Positions 1-8,000 of a DNA stretch of 64,000 nucleotides are shown piece by piece. The DNA is taken from contig NZ_CP097349.1 of NCBI RefSeq assembly GCF_023516215.1, positions 5,112,001 through 5,176,000 on the forward strand, written 5' to 3'. Numbering within the stretch: position 1 is the stretch's first letter; every line of letters begins with the position of its first letter. The position numbers were made by a program, and so were the translations under genes. The stretch comes from Cytobacillus pseudoceanisediminis (GTDB taxonomy: Bacteria; Bacillota; Bacilli; Bacillales; Cytobacillaceae). Under the pieces are notes generated by a model. The model was not told the DNA's origin and did no database searches. It worked only from the letters and a program-made list of their open reading frames with translations.

Positions 1-1
1 G

Positions 2-787
2 CCTACTGAATACAGGCTGATGGCAAAGGCAGAAAATATTCATGAATACAAGCTGCCGGCGCTTCATAGTGCTGTTTCAGCAGGAGAACCGCTAAACCGC
101 GAAGTGATTGATACATTCAAAAAGCATTTTAACGTAAATGTCCGTGATGGGTATGGCCAAACAGAAAATACCCTGCTGGTCGGCATTACAAAGGATATGG
201 AGTTAAAAGCAGGTTCAATGGGCAAACCGACCCCAGGCAACAGAGTTGACATTATCAATGAAGAAGGTGAGGTATGTGCTGTTGGTGAGGTAGGAGATAT
301 CGCTGTCCATGTCGAAACTCCTGCGCTCTTCAAAAATTATTATAAAGATCCGGAAAGAACAGCTATGCAATTCCGCGGTGATTACTATATTACCGGAGAT
401 AAAGCAAAGAAAGATGAAGATGGCTATTTCTGGTTTGAAGGACGCGGTGATGATATTATTATCAGTTCAGGCTATACGATTGGACCTTTCGAGGTGGAAG
501 ATGCGCTTGTAAAGCACCCGTATGTAGCTGAATGTGCAGTTGTGGGGAGTCCGGATGAAGTGCGCGGATTAATCGTTAAAGCATTCGTTGTATTAAGAGA
601 AGGTGTGGACCAAAGCGATCCTAATCTTGTTTCCCAGCTGCAGGAACATGTAAAAGAACTGACAGCTCCTTATAAATACCCTCGGAAAATTGAATTTCTG
701 TCAGAGCTTCCTAAGACCACTTCAGGAAAAATCATGCGTGTGGAATTACGGAAAAAAGAAGCGGAAACTGCTTCCGCACAAAACTGA
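2..787 (+). CDS. Acyl-CoA synthetase (AMP-forming), C-terminal part; MbcS/YtcI-like
   Basis: Adenylate-forming enzyme that activates a carboxylic acid with ATP and ligates it to CoA. The reading frame is already open at base 2, so only the C-terminal 260 or so residues are present. Visible motifs are the A5-type GYGQTE, the YITGD-x-GYFWFEGRGDD core with the ATP-binding aspartate, and the C-terminal lysine region PKTTSGKIMR that positions the adenylation lysine. By gene order (next to ytcJ) it matches B. subtilis YtcI/MbcS, a medium/branched-chain acyl-CoA synthetase; substrate preference cannot be read from the sequence. An acetyl-CoA synthetase role is the main alternative. A terminator hairpin follows at once. 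Confidence 0.85.
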   Translation, partial: PTEYRLMAKAENIHEYKLPALHSAVSAGEPLNREVIDTFKKHFNVNVRDGYGQTENTLLVGITKDMELKAGSMGKPTPGNRVDIINEEGEVCAVGEVGDIAVHVETPALFKNYYKDPERTAMQFRGDYYITGDKAKKDEDGYFWFEGRGDDIIISSGYTIGPFEVEDALVKHPYVAECAVVGSPDEVRGLIVKAFVVLREGVDQSDPNLVSQLQEHVKELTAPYKYPRKIEFLSELPKTTSGKIMRVELRKKEAETASAQN

Positions 788-801
788 ATGTGTAAAAAAT
801 G

Positions 802-828
802 CAGGCGGGAATTCCGCCTGTATTTTTG
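802..828 (+). terminator. Rho-independent terminator of the acyl-CoA synthetase gene
   Basis: Inverted repeat CAGGCGG / CCGCCTG with a five-base loop, followed by TATTTTTG. It begins 14 bases after the stop codon. Confidence 0.85.
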
Positions 829-856
829 TTATACTATGGTAAATGTGAACTTTTAG

Positions 857-1129
857 TTTATCGCAGGCTTAAGGGCAGTAAGACCCCTACTTTAACACTC
901 AGAGTGATCAATGGAGGATTGGTTGGGGGCAGACTGCCCGTAAAGGCCCGATAGAAGAACAAAGACTAAGAATGCCACGTCCTCCCAAAAGCTACCGCTT
1001 TCGGTTGTGCGATGTATCGCTGCAGCAGCTTTCCTTGTCCTGTGGCAACGTCTTTGTGACCCGCTTCCTGTGGGCCTCAACTAACAATCAGTGGAAAAAA
1101 GATCCCCGCTGATTGAAGTTTCACTCTAT
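857..1129 (+). mobile_element. Non-autonomous IS605/PATE-like structured element, copy A (contains module M)
   Basis: The element begins after TTTAT with CGCAGGCTTAAGGGCAGT and ends GATTGAAGTTTCAC followed by TCTAT. It has a left stem (GGGCAGT with ACTGCCC, enclosing a second stem of C-rich and G-rich arms) and a right stem CAATCAGtGG / CCgCTGATTG. Between GGCCCGATA and TCAACTAAC it carries, in inverted orientation, a hairpin module of about 120 bp that also occurs in other repeats of the window. It ends 9 bases before the AAAGGAG ribosome-binding site of the next gene. It encodes no transposase. Relationship to IS200/IS605 elements is inference from layout and ends. Confidence 0.65.
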
Positions 1130-1146
1130 TAAAGGAGAAAAGATTT

Positions 1147-2742
1147 ATGGGAACGCTTTGGCATGGGGGCTCGATTTATACCCTTCAGCAGGAAGGTCAT
1201 CAGATAGAGGCCGTTTTTACAGAAGGAAGCCAAATTATTGAAATTGGCGCGTTGAGAGATTTAAAAAGCAAATATAAAGAAGAGATTCAAAATGAGATAG
1301 ATCTGCAGGGAAGCACCATGCTGCCGGGATTTGTGGATAGCCATATGCATCTAATCGGGCATGGTGAAAGGCTAATAAGGCTCGACTTATCTAAGCACAC
1401 ATCAAAGCATGAAGTTCTTATGGCTGTAAAGGAATTTTCAGAGACCATAGAAGAGGGAGAGTGGGTCATTGGGGAAGGCTGGAATGAAAATTTATGGGAT
1501 CAGCCGGAACCTATTTATGCCTCAGAACTTGATCAATTTGTTCCAAAGCATCCTGTCATGCTGAAACGTGTGTGCAGACATGCCCTTGCAGTGAACTCCC
1601 TTGGATTAGAAAAAGCAAACATTACTGCAGATACAGAATGTCCTCCAGGAGGAGTAATCGATAAAGATGAATCTGGGAAACTAAATGGACTTTTGAAAGA
1701 CCAGGCCCAGGAGCTTTTATTTAATGTGATGCCGGCTGTATCAGAAAGCTATTTAAAGAAGGCGCTTCATGCTGCCATTAAAGATGCCTATAGGCTTGGG
1801 CTGACAGGAGGACATACTGAGGATCTCAATTATTACGGAGGATTCAGCCAAACTTATCAGGCTTTCAAGCAGGTAATAGAGGCGGATGGTCTATCTTTCC
1901 GTGCACATCTGCTTGTTCATCATGGAGTTGCGGATGAAATGAAGGAATCCGGCGGAGGCTATTTAGAGGGAAGTAACCATATAGAGTTTGGAGCTATGAA
2001 GATATTCGCCGATGGAGCCCTGGGCGGAAGAACAGCTTTATTAAGTCATCCGTATGCAGATGACCCATCCACTTCGGGAGTTGCCATTTATTCACAGGAG
2101 CAGCTTGATGAATTAGTGGAGAAAGCCCGCAAGCATGAATTGCCGGTTGCCGTCCATACGATTGGGGATTTGGCATTTGAAATGGCATTAAATGCGATAG
2201 AAAAGCATCCACTGGAAGGTTTGGGGCGAGACAGGCTGATTCATGCACAAATTTTGCGCAAAGAACTTATAGACAGGGCTAAAAAACTGCCTTTAATTAT
2301 TGATATCCAGCCAAGATTTACAGCTTCTGATTTTCCATGGGTGATTGACCGGATTGGTGAAGAACATATGGAGTACTGTTATGCATGGAAGACACTTCTG
2401 AAAGAAGGGATACATTGTGCAGGAGGTTCTGATGCACCGATTGAACCGGCCAATCCGTTCCTTGGAATTCATGCGGCTGTTACAAGAACAAAAATAGATG
2501 ATCCGCATAATACAGTCTATTATCCAAGTGAAGCGTTAACTGTTTATGAAGCAGTAAGCTTATTCACAAAAGGCAGTGCATATGCTGCATCCCATGAAAA
2601 TGATAAAGGTATTATAAAAGGAGGATATCTGGCAGATTTCACAATATTAAATGAAGATATCTTTAAAATGCCAATAGGGCAAATTGCTGCCATTTCAGTT
2701 AACAAAACCGTTATTGACGGAATAATAGTATACGAAGCATAA
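1147..2742 (+). CDS. ytcJ: Metal-dependent amidohydrolase, YtcJ family
   Basis: Predicted cytoplasmic zinc hydrolase of the Amidohydro_3 (YtcJ/LAF3-like) group; substrate unknown. The 531 residues fit the family. The metal-binding HxH is in VDSHMHL at residues 64-70 (H66, H68). Later ligand candidates are the histidines of AVHTIGD and RLIHAQ and the aspartate of GGSDAPIEP, as expected for a TIM-barrel amidohydrolase. Start chosen at an ATG behind AAAGGAG. It sits directly after repeat element copy A, whose right end nearly touches the ribosome-binding site, and it is followed by a perfect 13-bp stem terminator, so it is probably monocistronic. Confidence 0.88.
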   Translation: MGTLWHGGSIYTLQQEGHQIEAVFTEGSQIIEIGALRDLKSKYKEEIQNEIDLQGSTMLPGFVDSHMHLIGHGERLIRLDLSKHTSKHEVLMAVKEFSETIEEGEWVIGEGWNENLWDQPEPIYASELDQFVPKHPVMLKRVCRHALAVNSLGLEKANITADTECPPGGVIDKDESGKLNGLLKDQAQELLFNVMPAVSESYLKKALHAAIKDAYRLGLTGGHTEDLNYYGGFSQTYQAFKQVIEADGLSFRAHLLVHHGVADEMKESGGGYLEGSNHIEFGAMKIFADGALGGRTALLSHPYADDPSTSGVAIYSQEQLDELVEKARKHELPVAVHTIGDLAFEMALNAIEKHPLEGLGRDRLIHAQILRKELIDRAKKLPLIIDIQPRFTASDFPWVIDRIGEEHMEYCYAWKTLLKEGIHCAGGSDAPIEPANPFLGIHAAVTRTKIDDPHNTVYYPSEALTVYEAVSLFTKGSAYAASHENDKGIIKGGYLADFTILNEDIFKMPIGQIAAISVNKTVIDGIIVYEA

Positions 2743-2747
2743 GTGAA

Positions 2748-2790
2748 AGTGCCAGGCACCTATTCAGCAGGTGCCTGGCACTCGTTTTAG
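2748..2790 (+). terminator. Terminator with 13-bp perfect stem
   Basis: AGTGCCAGGCACC pairs with GGTGCCTGGCACT across a nine-base loop and is followed by CGTTTT. The stem is itself built from a repeated palindrome (GTGCC / GGCAC), a form of terminator common in Bacillaceae. Confidence 0.85.
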
Positions 2791-2802
2791 CAGAAAAAAT
2801 GA

Positions 2803-2832
2803 TTGCAAACATTTTTATCGCAGATTTATAAT
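2803..2832 (+). promoter_or_regulatory. SigA-type promoter of rarD
   Basis: TTGCAA, 18-base spacer, TATAAT. It lies 40 bases upstream of the chosen rarD start. Confidence 0.65.
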
Positions 2833-2871
2833 ATAAATATTTCGATACTAGAAAGAATTGAGGAAATGGCA

Positions 2872-3804
2872 ATGAAAAATAATGAAGTGCAAACGGGAGC
2901 TCTATACGCAGGGTTTGCTTACTTTTTATGGGGCATTCTCCCGGTTTATTGGAAGTTTTTAGATCACGTCCAAGCAGATGAGATTTTGGCAAACAGGATT
3001 TTTTGGTCATTTTTCTTTATGCTGATGATTTTGCTGGCATCAAAGAAATGGAATGATTTTGCTGCAACAATGAAAGGATTTAAAACAAATAGAAAGCAGC
3101 TCTACGCCCTTATAATTGCCTCCATTCTGATCAGCACCAACTGGTTTTTATATATTTGGGCGGTCAATAACGATCAGATGATTGAGGCTAGCCTTGGCTA
3201 TTATATTAACCCGCTCGTAAGTGTGATTCTGGGAATGGTGGTTTTTAAAGAGAAACTATCAACTGCGCAATATTTATCTTTTGGATTTGCATTTACAGGG
3301 GTTTTGATTTTGACTGTCAGCTATGGGCGGTTTCCCTGGATAGCCATTGTCCTTGCTTTATCCTTTGGTCTTTATGGGCTTGCCAAAAAGCTTATAAAGG
3401 TGGATTCAGCAGTTGGGTTAACGCTTGAAACACTTGTAGTGACCCCGATAGCATTTATTTATATGATTATTCTTTTCATGGATGGCAAACAGGCATTCCT
3501 GCATGTTTCGCTAAGCTCCGACTTGCTCCTTATAGGAGCAGGCGCAGCCACAGCAGTACCGCTATTGTACTTTGCCAAAGGGGCACAAAAGATACCGATG
3601 TCCATGCTTGGGTTTCTGCAGTATATTGCGCCGACAATTACATTGATTCTGGGGATCTTCGTTTATCATGAACACTTTACAAAGCTTCACTTGCTTTCCT
3701 TTATGTTTATTTGGCTGGCCTTAACGATTTACTCTGTTTCAAGAACAAAACTCTTTGCCCATTGGGAAACAAAACTAAAACGCGGAAAAGGTATTGGCAT
3801 ATAG
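2872..3804 (+). CDS. rarD: RarD-family EamA transporter
   Basis: Integral membrane permease of the drug/metabolite transporter superfamily. The protein has about ten hydrophobic segments in two EamA-like halves and opens with GALYAGFAYFLWGILPVYWK, characteristic of the RarD branch (chloramphenicol-sensitive protein RarD). The transported compound is not known. Start chosen at the ATG at 2872, seven bases after GAGGA, giving 310 residues; in-frame ATGs at 2803 and 2866 lie inside the promoter or ribosome-binding site. It has its own promoter and a strong terminator, so it is a single-gene unit. Confidence 0.88.
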   Translation: MKNNEVQTGALYAGFAYFLWGILPVYWKFLDHVQADEILANRIFWSFFFMLMILLASKKWNDFAATMKGFKTNRKQLYALIIASILISTNWFLYIWAVNNDQMIEASLGYYINPLVSVILGMVVFKEKLSTAQYLSFGFAFTGVLILTVSYGRFPWIAIVLALSFGLYGLAKKLIKVDSAVGLTLETLVVTPIAFIYMIILFMDGKQAFLHVSLSSDLLLIGAGAATAVPLLYFAKGAQKIPMSMLGFLQYIAPTITLILGIFVYHEHFTKLHLLSFMFIWLALTIYSVSRTKLFAHWETKLKRGKGIGI

Positions 3805-3842
3805 AAAAAGAGTTTCGCACCATCTTGCGAAACTCTTTTTTT
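3805..3842 (+). terminator. Rho-independent terminator after rarD
   Basis: AAAAAGAGTTTCGCA pairs with TGCGAAACTCTTTTT across six bases, followed by T residues. It starts immediately after the stop codon. Confidence 0.9.
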
Positions 3843-3878
3843 ATAAAAATTAGAAAGTATAAAGTTTTGAACGCCAGG

Positions 3879-3945
3879 CTGTCTAGCGCAAGCAGCCTAC
3901 CCCCCTCGAGGTGCCTGGGGTGGGAAAGGCGCTTCCGCTTTTCTT
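3879..3945 (+). repeat. Long-hairpin repeat family R, minimal copy R1
   Basis: Begins CTGTCTAGCGCAAGCAGCC and ends AAGGCGCTTCCGCTTTTCT; the two ends pair to form a hairpin (AGCGCAAGC with GCTTCCGCT, CCCC with GGGG). Only a CTCGAGG core lies between, so this is the shortest copy. It abuts or overlaps the stop codon of the minus-strand NAD kinase. Confidence 0.75.
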
Positions 3946-4744
3946 ATAAAAATGTCCTCTTAACCTTTTCCCAAAAGGAATTGTCTTTCAGTTTTACGGT
4001 TTTAATGATTTTGTCGCTAAGTTTAATATCAATCTTTTCTACATGCTGAATGCTGAGGGCTTCGTTGTCCATTCCCATTGTAGGGTGGTCGTTGCCATCT
4101 TGAACCACCTTTAGGGTCAGCTTTCTGTTTCCGCTCAGGATAAAGGAAGATCCGAGCGTGCGATAGCGATTATTATTCAGTGAAGCGAGTTCGCTCACCT
4201 GCATGCAGGGAAGCAGCGGGTCAACAACAGCTCCATTTACAGATTTATTATAAGCCGTGCTTCCAGTTGGGGTGGCAACAATCATTCCGTCCCCGCGGAA
4301 CGTTTCAAAATGAAAATCATCGATAAAGACATCGATTACAAAAGTTTTAATGATGGCAGAACGGATGCTGAATTCATTTAAGCACTGAAACGATGTCTGG
4401 TCATCAACCGTAACATCTATAGTGGGATAGCGTCTTACTTCTACTTGTTCATTTGTCATTGCCTCTACCATTTTCGCGGTATCATCGAGATGGAAATCAC
4501 AGTACAGGCTCAGGCTGCCAGTCGTTGAAATCCCGGCATACAAACAATCATCCCTATAGCCAGTTTTACGAACTGCCTGCAAAAACGTTCCGTCTCCCCC
4601 GATGCTTACAATGATATTGGCTTGTTTGAAGTCATTAACAATGGTAAAGGCATGCTCTTCAGCCAGGCTATAAAGCGGTGCTACTTTCTCCATCGTTGCT
4701 TCATCTTTTTTGTGATAAAAGTATATATTGCGTCTTTCAGGCAT
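3944..4744 (-). CDS. ppnKB: NAD kinase, second Bacillus type (NadK2/PpnKB)
   Basis: Phosphorylates NAD to NADP with ATP. GGDGT at residues 49-53 is the catalytic nucleotide-binding motif, followed by the LNEFSIR segment and the GDGMIVATPTGSTAYNKS substrate loop typical of the family. The length of 266 residues is normal. Start placed at the ATG at 4744, seven bases after GGAGG; an ATG two codons upstream is too close to that site. B. subtilis has two NAD kinases and the one at this locus (ytdI) is the shorter, second paralogue. It runs opposite to both neighbours. A copy of repeat R ends at its stop codon. Confidence 0.9.
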   Translation of the reverse strand: MPERRNIYFYHKKDEATMEKVAPLYSLAEEHAFTIVNDFKQANIIVSIGGDGTFLQAVRKTGYRDDCLYAGISTTGSLSLYCDFHLDDTAKMVEAMTNEQVEVRRYPTIDVTVDDQTSFQCLNEFSIRSAIIKTFVIDVFIDDFHFETFRGDGMIVATPTGSTAYNKSVNGAVVDPLLPCMQVSELASLNNNRYRTLGSSFILSGNRKLTLKVVQDGNDHPTMGMDNEALSIQHVEKIDIKLSDKIIKTVKLKDNSFWEKVKRTFL

Positions 4745-4810
4745 ATTCATTCCTCCAAACAGTAATAAAGGTTGTGGAATTCCAGGGGGAAATGTCCTTG
4801 AGGATTTTCT

Positions 4811-4839
4811 TTCCCAAATAATTCATATTTTGCTATGAT
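4811..4839 (+). promoter_or_regulatory. Candidate extended -10 promoter for the sppA operon
   Basis: TTCCCA, 17-base spacer, then TGCTATGAT, an extended -10 with the TG dinucleotide. It lies about 165 bases upstream of sppA and downstream of the divergent NAD kinase start. Confidence 0.45.
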
Positions 4840-5001
4840 TATGGTTGCCTGAGTTCAGTTTACCTTTTTTGAAACATTTTAAAAGTTTATACGTATGAAG
4901 AATATGTGACGAATAGGTTTTCTGGGAATCATAATCGGTCAAACAAGGCACAAGGCGGCTGGTTATGTAAGGAGAAAGCATATTAAAAGGAGGATTTCAC
5001 A

Positions 5002-6012
5002 ATGAATGGAAAACGTTGGGCTGCACTGGGAATAGCAGCAGGTCTGTTTGTTTTTTCTGTTGTGCTGAACTTTGTAACTGCATTTGCATTTACAGATTTT
5101 GAAAGCTCGGTAAATGAACTGTTTGCAGGAAGCAATGAAGCGTTTTTGGAAGAAGTCATTGAAGAGGGAAATGCACAGAAAAAGATAGCCGTGCTTGATG
5201 TAAATGGAGTGATTCAGGATACTGGAGATGCAGCTTCTTTATTTGCAAGCCCGGGATATAATCACAAAGGATTCATGGATAATCTTGAATATGTGAAAGA
5301 AGACGGCACAGTAAAGGCGATTGTCATTAAGGTTAATTCTCCAGGCGGAGGAGTAGTGGAAAGCGCCGAAATACATGATAAGATTATTGAAATTCAAAAA
5401 GAAACAAAGAAGCCAGTATACATATCAATGGGGTCCATGGCTGCATCCGGAGGCTATTATATATCCGCTCCGGCTGACAAGATATTTGCGAGCCCTGAGA
5501 CAATGACCGGTTCGCTGGGTGTTATCATGCAGGGCTATAATTATGCAGGGCTTGCTGAAAAATATGGTGTCGAGTTTGTAACGATTAAGAGCGGGCCGTA
5601 TAAAGATATTATGAGCCCTACCAGAGATATGACAGATGAGGAAAGAAAAATCCTTCAATCCATGATTGATAATTCATATGCAGGGTTTGTTAAAGTCATC
5701 TCGGAAGGACGCGGACTAACTGAGGCACAGGTGAAGGAAATTGCTGATGGCCGTATTTATGACGGACGGCAGGCGAAAGAACTAAATCTAATCGACGGTT
5801 TTGGCTATGCCGATGATGTAATTGAACAATTAAAGAAAGACCATAAATTAGATGGTGCCCAGGTTGTTAAGTACACTGAGAATTTTGGGTTCGGCTCCAT
5901 GTTCAGCATGGGGGCGCGAAAAATCATGGGGGATGACCTGGAAATGGCAGGGATGATGAAATTGTTATCTCAGCCAAACTCACCGCGTTTAATGTATCTT
6001 TATGCTGAATAG
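5002..6012 (+). CDS. sppA: Signal peptide peptidase SppA
   Basis: Membrane-anchored serine protease that degrades cleaved signal peptides. One transmembrane segment spans about residues 6-30. The catalytic serine is S149 in AASGGYY and the general-base lysine is K201 in SGPYKD, matching the Ser/Lys dyad of B. subtilis SppA; the substrate-groove motif NSPGGGVVES precedes them. The 336 residues are typical of the short Gram-positive form. AAAGGAGG precedes the ATG. It is followed after 14 bases by yteJ, with which it is probably co-transcribed. Confidence 0.95.
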   Translation: MNGKRWAALGIAAGLFVFSVVLNFVTAFAFTDFESSVNELFAGSNEAFLEEVIEEGNAQKKIAVLDVNGVIQDTGDAASLFASPGYNHKGFMDNLEYVKEDGTVKAIVIKVNSPGGGVVESAEIHDKIIEIQKETKKPVYISMGSMAASGGYYISAPADKIFASPETMTGSLGVIMQGYNYAGLAEKYGVEFVTIKSGPYKDIMSPTRDMTDEERKILQSMIDNSYAGFVKVISEGRGLTEAQVKEIADGRIYDGRQAKELNLIDGFGYADDVIEQLKKDHKLDGAQVVKYTENFGFGSMFSMGARKIMGDDLEMAGMMKLLSQPNSPRLMYLYAE

Positions 6013-6026
6013 GGAGGGGAGAGAAA

Positions 6027-6614
6027 ATGACTTCAAATGAACAGAATGAAAGAGAGCTTGCCCGTCCTGTATCATTGCAGGGTGAAGGCAGGAATGAGTC
6101 ATCCCCTGATGAAGCAGCTCCTGCTGTTAACGAAACGATTACACAAGCAGAAACCCTCCCCATTCAGAAAACTGGGGAACCAATCAGGTTTGCCGGGTTT
6201 TGGATGAGATTTTGGGCTTATCTTTTAGATTTAATTGTGGTTGGCAGTGTTGACCGGATATTGATTAATCCAATTTTTAGGGCGCTGGATATTCCTCTGC
6301 ATGAAAGCAATTTGTTTGCTCCGATTTCGATAGCTACTGCCATTACGTTTTATGCCTATTTTGTGCTGATGACAAAGTTTTTTGGCCAGACACTCGGTAA
6401 AATGGTATTTGGTTTAAAGGTAGTAAATCTTAAAGGAGAGAAACTGACATGGAGCACAATTTTGTTCCGTGAATGGATCGGCCGCTTTATATCAGCGACC
6501 ATTTTTGTCGGGTATGTGATTGTAGCATTCCTGCCGAAGAAACAGGGGCTGCATGACCTTTTTGCAGAAACCTCTGTAGTTCATGAAAGGCAAAAAGAAC
6601 AAGTCTATAATTGA
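6027..6614 (+). CDS. yteJ: RDD-family membrane protein YteJ
   Basis: Small integral membrane protein with an RDD domain. The N-terminal 50 residues are hydrophilic; the RDD signature FWMRFWAYLLDLIVV follows and three or four hydrophobic segments come after it, ending in the GLHDLFAETSVV motif. In B. subtilis it is encoded next to sppA and acts with it in resistance to cationic antimicrobial peptides and lantibiotics; that role is transferred from the family context. GGAGGGGAGAG precedes the ATG. A terminator follows the stop. Confidence 0.88.
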   Translation: MTSNEQNERELARPVSLQGEGRNESSPDEAAPAVNETITQAETLPIQKTGEPIRFAGFWMRFWAYLLDLIVVGSVDRILINPIFRALDIPLHESNLFAPISIATAITFYAYFVLMTKFFGQTLGKMVFGLKVVNLKGEKLTWSTILFREWIGRFISATIFVGYVIVAFLPKKQGLHDLFAETSVVHERQKEQVYN

Positions 6615-6621
6615 AAAAAGG

Positions 6622-6656
6622 AAGCCTGTCACCGCTTGGTGGCAGGTTTATTTTTT
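6622..6656 (+). terminator. Terminator after sppA-yteJ
   Basis: AAGCCTGTCACC pairs with GGTGGCAGGTTT across four bases, followed by ATTTTTT. Confidence 0.85.
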
Positions 6657-6686
6657 CAGTTGGGCATAATACAATGCTGAAAGGGT

Positions 6687-7391
6687 GTGAAAAAAGTGAA
6701 GTGGCTTCTGATTGCCGTAATTGCCCTCATACTTCTTTTAATTCTAATCATGGCAACAAAACTAAAGATATATATTCATTTTTACCATGGTAATGATAAT
6801 GACCATTTAAAAATCCAATTTAAAGCCTGGTTCGGCCTAATCAGATACAAAATAGAAGTCCCTCTAATAAAACTTGATGATAACTCGCCAACTCTTGTTG
6901 TTAATGAAAAGACAGCTGCTGGACCACAGGAGGATGCTCCTAAACAGGATACAAAGCAATTCTCCGCAAAAGATCTTATTAATAGTTTGCATGATACGAA
7001 ATCAATAATAAATCATATCGTGTCTATTCACAAAATAATACGGAAATTTCTAAAGCGTGTGACTATCCGGAATCTTGAATGGCATACATTTGCTGGCCTT
7101 GGGGATGCAGCCCATACGGGAATGCTAACTGGAGCTCTCTGGGCGATAAAAGGGAGCATTCTTGGATTAATAAGTCATTATATGAAGCTGAAAACGCCTC
7201 CCAGCATCACTGTAACTCCCCATTTCCAATTTTCCGTTTCACAAACAGCCATTTCATGTATGATTCATTTTCGTGTCGGGCATGCTATGTTAGCAGGAAT
7301 TAAACTGATCAAATATTGGAAAGGCGGACGGCCCGACTTCAGGACAAAGCCGCTTTCTGCCTTATCTGATGATGGTACTAAAACTGTCTAA
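6687..7391 (+). CDS. ytfI: DUF2953 protein YtfI
   Basis: Unknown function; recognised as YtfI from its DUF2953-like layout and position before gerW. An N-terminal transmembrane segment (residues 4-22, LLIAVIALILLLILIMATK) is followed by a soluble region and an amphipathic or hydrophobic stretch around residues 140-165. Starts with GTG; a second in-frame GTG three codons later is an alternative because the ribosome-binding site is weak. It is followed after 17 bases by the gerW gene, with which it is always paired in Bacillus, suggesting a role connected with sporulation or germination. Confidence 0.8.
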   Translation: MKKVKWLLIAVIALILLLILIMATKLKIYIHFYHGNDNDHLKIQFKAWFGLIRYKIEVPLIKLDDNSPTLVVNEKTAAGPQEDAPKQDTKQFSAKDLINSLHDTKSIINHIVSIHKIIRKFLKRVTIRNLEWHTFAGLGDAAHTGMLTGALWAIKGSILGLISHYMKLKTPPSITVTPHFQFSVSQTAISCMIHFRVGHAMLAGIKLIKYWKGGRPDFRTKPLSALSDDGTKTV

Positions 7392-7408
7392 AAAAGGAGG
7401 AGCAATGA

Positions 7409-7873
7409 ATGTCTGACCATCCTATTCAAGGTCTTATGACTACTGCCATGGAAAACCTGAAAGAGATGATTGATGTTAACACCATAATTGGGGATCCAGT
7501 AGAAACCCCTGATGGAAGTGTAATTTTAACCGTTTCAAAGGTCGGCTTTGGTTTTGCCGCAGGAGGAAGCGAATTCATGCTTGATGGACAATCAGGCGAG
7601 GAAAAGGGCCACCCGTTTGGCGGCGGAAGCGGCGGCGGTGTCTCCATCACTCCAATCGCCTTTTTGATTGTCAATTCTCAAGGGGTGAAAATGGTTCATC
7701 TGGATGAAAGCACTCATTTATATGAGAAAATTCTTGACCTTGCTCCACAGGCCGTCGATAAAATTCAGCAAATGTTCAACAAGAAAGACGGAGGAGCCGG
7801 CAATCAGCAAAGCCAGCCTCAGAGTCAAAACAATGATGAGTACAGCGGCAAGAAACAAGACCTTGATATTTAA
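7409..7873 (+). CDS. gerW: Sporulation protein YtfJ / GerW
   Basis: GerW is needed for proper germinant response of spores, particularly L-alanine response in B. subtilis, and is made in the forespore. The conserved N-terminal HPIQGLMTTAMENLKEM, the glycine-rich GGGSGGGVSITPIAFLIV segment near residues 70-90, and a hydrophilic glutamine-rich tail are visible. The 154 residues are typical. AAAGGAGGAGC precedes the ATG at 7409; the overlapping ATG at 7405 leads to an immediate stop. Operon with ytfI, closed by a terminator. Confidence 0.9.
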   Translation: MSDHPIQGLMTTAMENLKEMIDVNTIIGDPVETPDGSVILTVSKVGFGFAAGGSEFMLDGQSGEEKGHPFGGGSGGGVSITPIAFLIVNSQGVKMVHLDESTHLYEKILDLAPQAVDKIQQMFNKKDGGAGNQQSQPQSQNNDEYSGKKQDLDI

Positions 7874-7880
7874 GAGAAGG

Positions 7881-7913
7881 AAGTTAACTTTCCCAGGGAG
7901 AGTTAACTTTTTT
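7881..7913 (+). terminator. Terminator after ytfI-gerW
   Basis: AAGTTAACT pairs with AGTTAACTT across an eleven-base loop, followed by TTTTTTC. Confidence 0.85.
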
Positions 7914-8000
7914 CTTGGAATGTATCCTTAATAATTGCAAAAAAGATTCTGAAAAGATATGATTTACACTGTACATAAGTGATTAAGGAGGACGATTTAA

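Noticed and set aside
892..1080. A 62-codon minus-strand frame
   Set aside because: It lies inside element A and is made of repeat sequence; similar frames occur in the other copies without a start site.
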